A stretch of 64,000 nucleotides of DNA, from positions 3,893,918 to 3,957,917 of the forward strand of contig CBDHFR010000004.1 of assembly GCA_965262665.1 (NCBI GenBank). The letters run 5' to 3'. Position numbers and translations under genes: made by a program. This document shows, piece by piece, positions 19,456 through 27,432 of this stretch (within the stretch, counting starts at the first letter, position 1; every line of letters starts with the position of its first letter). This DNA is from CBDBND01 sp965262665. Its GTDB lineage: Bacteria; Pseudomonadota; Alphaproteobacteria; Rhodospirillales; Rhodospirillaceae. The notes under the pieces are model-generated. The model searched no databases. It worked only from the letters and a program-made list of their open reading frames with translations, and was not told the DNA's origin.

Positions 19456-19881
19456 ATGGACGACACAACCCTGAACGAAGACACCTCGACGGAAGACACT
19501 CCGGCAGAAGCAGTTCCGTCGGAAGAGGCTGCGGCTGCTTCATCGGAAGACATTTCCTCAGGAGAAGCTCCGGCTGAGGGTGCTCCATCGGAAGACACCT
19601 CTTCAGAAGATGCTCCGGTGGATGGCGCTGCGTCAGACGACGCCTCATCGGAGGACGCCCCAGCGGAAGAGCCTCAGAAAGAAGACACCTCGGCAGAGGT
19701 AACTCCGTCGGAAGAGGCTGCGGCTGCTTCATCGGAAGGCACTTCCTCAGGAGAAGCTCTGGCTGAGGATACTCCATCGGAAGACACCTCTTCAGAAGAT
19801 GCTCCGGCGGATGACGCTGCGTCAGACGACGCCCCATCGGAGGACGTTTCAGCAGAAGAAGCTCCCGCCGAAGACACCTGA
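19456..19881 (+). CDS. very acidic low-complexity repeat protein
   Basis: A 141-residue protein (counting from ATG 19456, after GGAG at 19440) made almost only of Ala, Ser, Glu, Asp, Pro, Thr and Gly. It has one Lys and no Arg, His, Cys or aromatic residue. Two units of 64 codons (192 bp) repeat: PSEEAAAASSE followed by SGEA, PSEDTSSEDAP and ASDD blocks. It has no signal peptide and is expected to be disordered. An in-frame upstream ATG at 19396 would add a short basic stretch. A terminator follows at 19933. The function is unknown; proteins of this composition can act as DNA mimics, chaperone-like buffers or surface linkers, but nothing here decides. The 90-bp inverted repeats on both sides suggest it is cargo of a small mobile unit. 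Confidence 0.6.
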   Translation: MDDTTLNEDTSTEDTPAEAVPSEEAAAASSEDISSGEAPAEGAPSEDTSSEDAPVDGAASDDASSEDAPAEEPQKEDTSAEVTPSEEAAAASSEGTSSGEALAEDTPSEDTSSEDAPADDAASDDAPSEDVSAEEAPAEDT

Positions 19882-19932
19882 GCTGAGGACCGATAGAAGC
19901 GGTTTTCAAACAGTTTGTGACTGATTAAACAT

Positions 19933-19955
19933 CCCCAAATGTGGGGAATTTTTCA
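19933..19955 (+). terminator. Rho-independent terminator after the acidic protein gene
   Basis: ccccaaatgtgggg forms a short hairpin followed by aattttt. It lies 52 bp after the stop codon, supporting the gene call. Confidence 0.6.
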
Positions 19956-20151
19956 CGTCCAAGCCTGACGTCTGGCTCGCTTAGGGTCAATGCGTCTGCC
20001 TCAATCGGTTGCGACCGAATAAGCAACGCGGGTCGCTACGGATTGGTAACTGACGTGTGATCGGCAAGATCAGACACGTGTTTCTCTCTAAAACTCTGTC
20101 CGCACAAAGAAAGATCGACCATCCCAAATGAATAGCAACCCTCACTGTTGT

Positions 20152-20386
20152 GTCCGAAAAGCTCATCCACAAAGAGCTATTAAGTACTCAAACCCAATTC
20201 AAGGGGCTTGGTATCAGCCTGTCATGCTGTCGTATGGAAGTTGGTGATCGGCAAAGCCATAGAACTCCATAAGACACGCACGTTACGGCTTTCGCGATCA
20301 AGGGTTCCTTCCAATGGTCCCATCCAGATAGAGTTGAATGAGCGTTAATCCTTTTCTGTGGATGAGGTTTTCGGAAGGAGCAACCA
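20152..20386. repeat. dispersed palindromic element arms, far apart (copy d)
   Basis: The left arm gtccgaaaagctcatccaca (20152) and the right arm tgtggatgaggttttcgg (20358) are complementary, as in other copies, but separated by about 185 bp of unrecognised sequence. Either something inserted into a copy or two half copies lie near each other. Confidence 0.5.
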
Positions 20387-20436
20387 CCGCCGCGAATGTC
20401 AAGAAGATTTTCCTAACGACACGGATTCAAGGATAA

Positions 20437-20526
20437 CTATGTCTGACAAATGTGCCGTTGAACACGGTAGAATAGTCGGGTGACTCATTGTTGGTAAATG
20501 AATCATAAAACACCAAAATGGTGTTA
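20437..20526 (-). repeat. inverted repeat of about 90 bp, right arm
   Basis: Reverse complement partner of 19072-19165; see there. Sequence between the arms is about 1.3 kb and has only the acidic protein gene. Confidence 0.75.
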
Positions 20527-20896
20527 TTAGTAGTCCCGACGCTTGCCCCCTTCGAAAACAACACCCGTTTTTCAAAAAAATGTGCAAACCCGTGGAGCTT
20601 TTCCATAGTGAAAGAGCTTTGTTGCCTGATGTCGATCAAAAATTTATCGAAACACAGAAATGGTTTTTCCGAGCGGTACCATATCATCAATAGCAGAAAC
20701 GTTTGGACGTTGGCCTATAAGACCGTCTCGATGCTATAGTTGGTTTGGGTGTGTCCGTCCCTTTCCAAGTCCTTATTCGTTCGAAAGAAGGGTCGCTATT
20801 CAAAATGGATTACAATCCTCCTCACACGCAAATCAAAGGGAAAAGGGGTTCGGTAGAGTGAACACTTTGGCGCGGCAAATTGGAGCACGAAAAAAC

Positions 20897-21721
20897 ATGG
20901 AGACGGTTCGAGAGGAAAAAGCTGGTGGTTCGACTATCCGACTGGCCAAGGATCGTGACGGCTATACCGGCGTGGTCATACGGGACAAGAAGATTGCCGT
21001 TTCAGTTGATGGAAAAGACCCCGATGAAGTTTGGCAGCAGCTCAACAACGAGGCCTACAAAAGCAAGCCCAACTTCTTCGGATTTGACGGTGCAAAAAAC
21101 CGTTTTCTGAAAATCTTTAATAAGGGATTTCGTTCCCCTGCGTATCTTGGGCATGAGCGGAATTACAAGATTATCGCACGGCAAAAATTACTTGAGGCCG
21201 CGCCCTTGCAGAGGGCGCGAGAAGATAAAGGACTTGGAGGGGCCGTTCTTTCTGTTTTTCGTGCAACCAACCTACTTTCTCCCTTTGAAAAAACTTGGCT
21301 GCAAGATGCCCTGAGAGGATCAGATGCCGACGATTTCATACAAGCGGCGGCTAGGTTCACTCTGGGGGAAACTGACATAGGCCTGTCCCAAATGAAGGCG
21401 GCGCTTTCAAAAAGCGGAGCCGACAAATGGACCGCTGTGACCTATCTGCCCTTTCTCTGGGATCCGCGGAACCACATGTTTCTAAAGCCCGAAGTAACCC
21501 GGGAGTTTTCTGAACGGGTCGGGCACGGGTTCGCGGATGTCTATGAAGCTGACCTGAAGCCCGAGGTTTATCAATCCCTCTTAGACTTAGCCGCTGAGAC
21601 CGAGGCCCAAATTGTGGATCTAGAGCCTCGGGACCGAATCGACGTTCAAAGCTTCATCTGGGTTGTTGGTAAGTATGGCGAAGACACGGAATCAGGCTTG
21701 GATGAGTCATCCACGAATTAA
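20897..21721 (+). CDS. conserved hypothetical protein
   Basis: A 274-residue soluble protein with no signal peptide or membrane segment. Conspicuous blocks are YLGHERNYKIIARQKLLEAA, FRATNLLSPFEKTWLQDAL, YLPFLWDPRNHMFLKPEVTR and DRIDVQSFIWVVGKYG. I recall similar proteins of unknown function in other Alphaproteobacteria but cannot name a family. ATG 20897 is preceded by GGAG; GTG 20860, preceded by GGGG, would add 12 residues. It stands alone between the acidic locus and the IS21. Confidence 0.7.
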   Translation: METVREEKAGGSTIRLAKDRDGYTGVVIRDKKIAVSVDGKDPDEVWQQLNNEAYKSKPNFFGFDGAKNRFLKIFNKGFRSPAYLGHERNYKIIARQKLLEAAPLQRAREDKGLGGAVLSVFRATNLLSPFEKTWLQDALRGSDADDFIQAAARFTLGETDIGLSQMKAALSKSGADKWTAVTYLPFLWDPRNHMFLKPEVTREFSERVGHGFADVYEADLKPEVYQSLLDLAAETEAQIVDLEPRDRIDVQSFIWVVGKYGEDTESGLDESSTN

Positions 21722-21900
21722 GCGCCGCAGACTAAAACCGCTTAGCTGGGTTTTGCGCTGGTCCGGCGTCCCAAAAGGTGGGTCTTGAAAAGGACTGTTC
21801 CGCAGGCGGGCGTTGTCCATATTAAATCTGCTTGATCGTCTCTCCCCGTCTATATTTTGGAGATGTCAGAGCGTAAAAGCTGGTTTTGTCCAGCTTAGAC
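21722..21900. other. intergenic, IS21 target flank
   Basis: No gene. The last six bases, ttagac (21895-21900), are repeated after the IS21 at 24439-24444. Confidence 0.5.
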
Positions 21901-22178
21901 TATAGCGCGACAATCTGGATAAGAGTTTTGACGTCGCGACGGAGTGGATAGTTTAGATGTTTCTTCTCGATTGCAAGAGCTTTTGCGCCAATTCTGTTTG
22001 TCGCGCCGCGACAATCAGAATTGCGCTGTTGGGTTTCAGTGTTGGTGTCAATGAACGCGTAATCGCAGGTCAATGCAGCTGAGATTCCATCCATGCTAGT
22101 TGGATCGGTTGTGGCCGCGAGCTGGGAGCTCCGCGGGCCACGTTACAGCAAAGGTGCTGTCGGGGTGGATTCGGGAGC

Positions 22179-23013
22179 TCAGTCGGACGTGGTGTTCTTG
22201 GTGGTCGCTCTCGACGCCGGCCGGCCGCGTTTTCGTTTGCTTTCTTCAATCGCGGCACGGCGACGGTAGCTCTCGACGTTCATCTCAAGGATCGTGGCAC
22301 GGTGGACCAGACGGTCGACGGCAGCCACCGCCGTTGTTTCGTCGGGGAACACTTTGTGCCATTCGCCAAAGGGCTGATTGGCTGTGATTAGAAGTGACCG
22401 GCGCTCGTACCTGACCGAGATGAGTTCGAACAGCACACTCGTTTCGGCTTGATCCTTGCGCACATAGGCGAAGTCATCGAGGATCACGAGGTGATAGCGG
22501 TCCAGTTTCGCCAGCAGGTTCTCCAGCGTCAGGTCCCGCCGGGCCACCTGCAGCCGCTGCACCAGGTCGGTGGTGCGGGTAAAGAGCACCCGGTACCCAC
22601 TTTCCACCAGGGCCAGCCCGATTGCCGAGGCAAGGTGCGATTTTCCCGCACCTGGCGGGCCAAAAATCAAACAGCAGACGGCCTTGGTCGAGCCATGCGT
22701 CGCCGGCCGCAAGCGCCATGACCTGGGCCTTGGAGATCGTCGGCACGACGTTGAAGTCGAAGTTGGCCAGGCTCTTGCCGGGCAACAGCTTCGCCTCGTT
22801 CAGGTGGCGCTGGATACGCCCGCGGGCACGTTTCGCCAGTTCGTGCTCGGCGAGGGCGGTGAGGAACCGCGCCGCCGGCCAGCCCTCGGCATTGGCGCGT
22901 TCGCTGAAGCTGCGCCAGATATCCTTCATTGTCGGCAACCGGAGTTCCGTCAGCAACAGATCGAGCTTGAGTGCATCGACCTTGTTGGCGGCGTCATCGC
23001 GTGTCTTCGTCAT
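22179..23013 (-). pseudogene. istB: istB helper ATPase, one frameshift
   Basis: The start ATG 23013 overlaps the istA stop. The N-terminal domain reads to about 22681 (AQVMALAAGDAWLDQG), after which a +1 step restores GPPGAGKSHLASAIGLALVE (Walker A), LVILDDFAYV (Walker B) and the C-terminus ending at 22179. Joined, the product would be about 277 residues, normal for IstB. The same break is present in copy A1, so it predates their separation. Confidence 0.85.
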
Positions 23014-24192
23014 GATGCGCCGCCCATGCCGAGCAGCGCGCCGTAACCGGCAAGACGCGCGGGGATCACGCTGATCCTGGGCATTCCGCCCCGATCCGGT
23101 GCAAACCGCGCCTTGAGGCGGTCAAGATCCGGCAACCGCCGAGCCCGGAGGCAGTCGTCGATCTCCGTCGCCAGTGCCGCCTCGCAATTCTCCTCATGAG
23201 CCAGTGCCAGGAGCTTCACCGTCAGCCGGCACGCCGCGCGCTTGTCCAGCCGGGAGATCGCCAGCTCGAAGCAACGGCGATAGGCTTCGCGCGGGAACAG
23301 CTCATCGCGGTAAACCAGGTTCAGAAGCGCCATCGGCTTCGTCTTCAGGGCGTGGATCACGTGACGGTAATTGACCACATGCACGGCCTTCATCGACGCC
23401 CCCGGCGCTTGCGCGGCAGGGTCAGTTGATACCTGCCGCTGACAAACAGTTCCAGACGGTCATCGTAAAGGCGCACCCCAAGCTGGTGGCCGATCAGGCG
23501 CGAGGGCACGGTGTAAAATACCCGTTTCAGGATGAAGCCACTGGACGAGGTGACGCGGACGCTGGTTTCCTCGTAATCCGTGGTCCGCATCGATGGCAGG
23601 TCCTGGAGCGCGCCGAGTTCGGCCTTGATGCGTTTGGCGCGGCGCGCATTGCCGCGCCCGACAACCCCGGCGATGAAGTCGCGGTAGGCCCCAGGGCCGT
23701 GAAGCTCTCGCCGCCAAGAACGACCTGTGCATGAGCAAATCCCGACCAGGGCAGCCGGAAGTGGTACAGCATGTGATCCAGCGGTTGCCCGGCAATGGTG
23801 ACGCCAAGAGAGTTCATGGAGGTGAAGTCCGACAGGCCAATCCGGCCCGGCTCGTGTGTCTGGCGGAATATCACGTCCCGCTCGGGGCCGTATCTTGCGC
23901 GCCAGTCACGGATGCGCCGTTCCAGGGTGCGCCGGATACCCGGGTCCAGTTCGGGATGGCGCCGCATCAGTTCCTGGAGAACGCCCACCGGGCGAACGCC
24001 GGCATTGTTCTCCAGCATCGGCACAACCTCGGAGTCAAAAATATCGGCCAGCGGGTCTGGACGCCGCCGTCCCCGCGGGGCTTTCTTTTGCGAGGGAAGT
24101 GTCGGATCCCGCTTGATCCTGTAGCCGGTGGCAGCACTGAAACCTGCCTTCGCGGCGGCTACTTCAGTGGCGCTGGTTTTCCTGTGTTTCAT
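23010..24192 (-). pseudogene. istA: istA transposase, internal deletion and frameshift
   Basis: Three pieces are recognisable. From ATG 24192: helix-turn-helix, then the first part of the DDE core (GRIGLSDFTSMNSLGVTIAG, VVLGGESFTALG). From about 23690 in another frame: YRDFIAGVVGRGNARRAKRI, FYTVPSRLIGHQLGVRLYDD to a stop at 23390. From ATG 23393, overlapping that stop: NYRHVIHALKTKPMALLNLV to the end. By comparison with IstA proteins, roughly 125 codons including the later catalytic residues are lost after ESFTALG. Confidence 0.85.
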
Positions 24193-24446
24193 GAAAGACC
24201 TCATCTGGTGATCAGTTACATGGCGGCCGGGCCCCTCGCGCTCCTCTATCGAGAATATCGCGAGACCATTACCGACCGGCCGCAATCGCCAAAAGAGGAC
24301 AGGCAAAATTTCTATCCGGCGGCCTTCAACTACAATCGGACTACGCCCTTTTTGCGTTAACGGCCGCCACTTCTGCCTCTCCACACGGGACTCTCAACTT
24401 GTTTGTCGCGCTGCTGTCACCTTGATTGCCGCGAAATATTAGACCG

Positions 24447-24525
24447 GAAAAGCACGGGCGACGAAGGTGGCTAAATAACGGAAAATTCTAACATATAATT
24501 TTATTCTGACTATGCCGCCTATCTG
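24447..24525 (-). repeat. IS6-type element end, pair of 7083-7160
   Basis: On the minus strand: gtcagaataaaat, atgttagaattttccg, cttcgtcgcccgtgct. It is inverted relative to 7083-7160 and lies just upstream of TBDR 4, so it may carry part of that gene's leader. Confidence 0.6.
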
Positions 24526-24557
24526 CTTACCCATATTTATGTATAATTGGTTTTGCT

Positions 24558-27362
24558 ATGTGGTCGTATAAGAAGTTTAGCCTTACCGTTTCCACCGCCA
24601 TTGTCAGCTGTTCCGCTGTTACCGCCACTGCTGCGCAGATTGAAGAAATCATTGTTACCGCAACCAGACGGCAGGCAACGGCACAGAGCGTCCCCATCGC
24701 GCTTCAGGCAGTCGACGGCAATACCCTCAGGGAACTGCGTGCCGAGACTTTCGATAAATACGTTGAATACCTGCCGAACGTCGTAAGCGCCGGCAACGGC
24801 CCCGGCAAAAAGGAACTCTATATTCGCGGCAGTGCCACCGAACAATCAGGGGTGACCGTCTCCGCGGCGCAAGGATTTGCACCTGGCGTCGCCCTTTACG
24901 TGGACGAGCAGCCTGTATCTTTCGGCGCACGCAACCTTGATGTGTACGCCGTTGACCTGGAGCGCATCGAAGTGCTTTCCGGTCCGCAGGGCACGCTTTT
25001 CGGGGCTAGTTCACAATCCGGCAATCTACGGCTTATCACAAAAAAGCCACAGCAGGGCAGTTTCGAATCGGGGTTCAATGCCAAGTTCGGGGGCACTGAC
25101 GGGGGTGCCGACAGCAGCGCCGTAGATGCCTACCTGAATATACCAATGGGCGACCGGCTTGCCGTCCGCGTCGCCGTTTACAACGATACCCAGGGCGGTT
25201 GGGTCGACAACGTGCCCGCCACCTTTACACCCAGCGGCGAAGTGGTCGACCGCAACGACCTTACGGGCTACGGCCCCCCACTGACGGGCGCTGACTCCGT
25301 AGCAAGTGCAAGGAACGACGCTCTGGTTCAGGACAACTGGAACGAAGCCACTTATCGTGGCGGCCGCTTCAGCCTTGCTTATGAAATCAACGAAGACTGG
25401 GACGTCCTGGTTCAACATACTGCACAGACTTTGGAAGCCGAAGGGTCGTTCCTCGTCGATACGAGCATCGACTACGATGCTTCCGCAAAGTTTTCGCCGG
25501 AATACAATCGGGACGAATTCGGACTAACCACATGGACCCTGAACGGTCGTATCGCCAACCTGGAAATGATCTACACGGGCGGCCATCTGAACCGTGATGT
25601 GGATAGCATCATCGATTACACCCACTACAACAATGGGGGCGGCTACATCACCTATTACCTTTGTAGTGGCAACATCTATGACGCCTCTGATGTGAACAAT
25701 TGCTACGACCCCACCAAGCAATACACGGAAGAAACGGCTAACGGGCGAACTACCCACGAGTTCCGCATTCACACCAACCAAGCCAAGCGTATCAAGCTGT
25801 TAGGCGGCATTTACTATAACGATATGGAAACTAACCATGTCGGCGAGTTCCAATACGCATCCACCAACCAAGCGTTTGGTGAGCATATCAAAAACTATTA
25901 CAACGACAACCGGGGCGACGGCTTTCTGTTGGGCAACGTCACGATTCCAACTGACGGCGTCAATACGTCTGGCCCCCACAGTCCGTACACCACTTTTGTC
26001 AACGACTTTACCCGTACTGAAGAGGAAATGGCGGTATTCGGCGAAGTTGCTTTCGACATTACCGATACTCTGACCGCCTCGTTCAGCGCCCGTTACTACG
26101 ACCTGACCTCACAGTTGGCCGGGGCGTCCAACTTCTCGTTCGGCTGCCGCTACGGCATTGGAGCCTTCGGCAATTCAGAGGCTACCGCCGACGGCAGGTG
26201 CAACAGCCATGCTTTCAGCAATGACGTTACCGCCCGATTGCGGACATTAGGGCTTTACAACGAAGAAGGCGACGACAACATCATCCTTGATGCCAGGAGT
26301 CCGGACGGTGCCCGGGAAATGTTCCGCGGCGGTGGCAGCAATCAGGCGACTCTGGATGCCATCAAGAACGGTCACCTCGATGTCAGTGGACTCAAATCCG
26401 ACGGTTCCCTTAACGAAACCGATACCATATTCAAGGCTTCCCTAGATTGGCATCCCAATGACGACCTACTTGTGTTCCTAACCTACGGGGAGGGTTACCG
26501 CCCGGCGACTCAGAACCGCAATGCAGGTCAACTCTCGACCAACCAGTCGGGCGTGTATGAAAACTACGTCGTGCCAACAGTAGCGAAGACAGATAGCCTC
26601 AAAAGCTACGAGGTCGGCGTGAAGAGCACGCTGTTGGCCCGTTCGCTGCGTCTGAATGCGACCTTTTTTCATACGCAAATCAAAGATCTGCAGGTGTCGC
26701 GCTTCGACCCGTCCAACGTCGCCTTCCTTTATTTTATTGAGAATGTGGGCGATGCGGAAACCATGGGCCTGGATGTCGATTTCCTATGGGTCCCCAACAG
26801 CTCGCTGACCATTGCGGGCGCATTCAGCCTCCTCGACACCGAGCTCACCAGAATCAATCCTCAGTTGCAGGGTATTGCGGTTCCAACGGGCAGCGCACTT
26901 CCTCTCGCTCCGTCGTTCGCGGGCAATCTTAGAATGCGTTATGATGTCTTCCTTGACGGCTTTGATGCCAACGCCTTCGTGTCCGCCACCCTGAACCATC
27001 GGGGCAAAAACGTCTCTGGTATCGTCGGCAGTGCTGAATTCATGGACGATACACTGTTTCGACAATCAGGAGTATACTCCGGCCTGAAAGTCCAATATGA
27101 GGAAGGGACCTTTGGCACCGTCGCAATACCCGACGGTACGGGAGGTTTCCGTCTACCCAGGAGTTCGCGCTTCGTTAACCCGAGCGCCACGACCCTCGGT
27201 ATCTCCCTCGGTCTGCAAAAGGACAACTGGAGGGCTGAGTTGTTCTTAGACAATCTGACCAACGAAGAGTCGCCCGTCATGCAGATTGCCGGTCACTATA
27301 CGCCGGTCGTCAGTGTGCAGCGCCCTCGCACAGTTGGCTTGCAACTGTCTTACGACTTTTGA
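24558..27362 (+). CDS. TonB-dependent outer membrane receptor (TBDR 4)
   Basis: A 934-residue receptor of a different subfamily from TBDR 1-3. Signal peptide (LTVSTAIVSCSAVTATAAQ), TonB-box-like EEIIVTATRRQ, plug with LYIRGSATEQSG and the ERIEVLSGPQGTLFGASSQS motif, barrel ending VQRPRTVGLQLSYDF. This FecA/Oar-like subfamily is common in organisms that take up organic substrates; the ligand is unknown. A terminator follows at 27402 and a TPR-sulfotransferase gene begins just after it. Confidence 0.92.
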   Translation: MWSYKKFSLTVSTAIVSCSAVTATAAQIEEIIVTATRRQATAQSVPIALQAVDGNTLRELRAETFDKYVEYLPNVVSAGNGPGKKELYIRGSATEQSGVTVSAAQGFAPGVALYVDEQPVSFGARNLDVYAVDLERIEVLSGPQGTLFGASSQSGNLRLITKKPQQGSFESGFNAKFGGTDGGADSSAVDAYLNIPMGDRLAVRVAVYNDTQGGWVDNVPATFTPSGEVVDRNDLTGYGPPLTGADSVASARNDALVQDNWNEATYRGGRFSLAYEINEDWDVLVQHTAQTLEAEGSFLVDTSIDYDASAKFSPEYNRDEFGLTTWTLNGRIANLEMIYTGGHLNRDVDSIIDYTHYNNGGGYITYYLCSGNIYDASDVNNCYDPTKQYTEETANGRTTHEFRIHTNQAKRIKLLGGIYYNDMETNHVGEFQYASTNQAFGEHIKNYYNDNRGDGFLLGNVTIPTDGVNTSGPHSPYTTFVNDFTRTEEEMAVFGEVAFDITDTLTASFSARYYDLTSQLAGASNFSFGCRYGIGAFGNSEATADGRCNSHAFSNDVTARLRTLGLYNEEGDDNIILDARSPDGAREMFRGGGSNQATLDAIKNGHLDVSGLKSDGSLNETDTIFKASLDWHPNDDLLVFLTYGEGYRPATQNRNAGQLSTNQSGVYENYVVPTVAKTDSLKSYEVGVKSTLLARSLRLNATFFHTQIKDLQVSRFDPSNVAFLYFIENVGDAETMGLDVDFLWVPNSSLTIAGAFSLLDTELTRINPQLQGIAVPTGSALPLAPSFAGNLRMRYDVFLDGFDANAFVSATLNHRGKNVSGIVGSAEFMDDTLFRQSGVYSGLKVQYEEGTFGTVAIPDGTGGFRLPRSSRFVNPSATTLGISLGLQKDNWRAELFLDNLTNEESPVMQIAGHYTPVVSVQRPRTVGLQLSYDF

Positions 27363-27401
27363 ATAAAGAGTCAGAGAATGAAGAGGGGTTATAGCATATG
27401 T

Positions 27402-27428
27402 AAAGGCGAACTTCGGTTCGCCTTTTTT
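27402..27428 (+). terminator. Rho-independent terminator after TBDR 4
   Basis: aaggcgaacttcggttcgcctt is a perfect stem with a tight loop, followed by a T-run. It separates TBDR 4 from the sulfotransferase gene, although read-through is possible. Confidence 0.85.
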
Positions 27429-27432
27429 ATCA

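Larger units (their letters stand above)
21901..24438 (-). mobile_element. IS21-family element, full-length but defective copy A2
   Basis: Ends: tatagcgcgacaatctgg at 21901 and, inverted, tatttcgcggcaatcaagg from 24438. Both flanks carry ttagac (21895-21900 and 24439-24444), a 6-bp target duplication in the size range of IS21. The element is 2538 bp. The gcgacaat motif recurs near 22005, as the multiple terminal repeats of IS21 do. Both genes are broken, so the element must have moved before it decayed or with help in trans. Confidence 0.85.

Noticed and set aside
19454..19909. A minus-strand frame of 151 codons opposite the acidic protein
   Set aside because: It is the reverse of a repetitive GC-skewed gene; the plus-strand frame has a ribosome-binding site and a terminator.
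22179..23013. Programmed frameshifting in istB
   Set aside because: No stop codon or slippery run at the shift point and the zero frame continues for a long distance; a fixed indel is simpler, although both copies share it.
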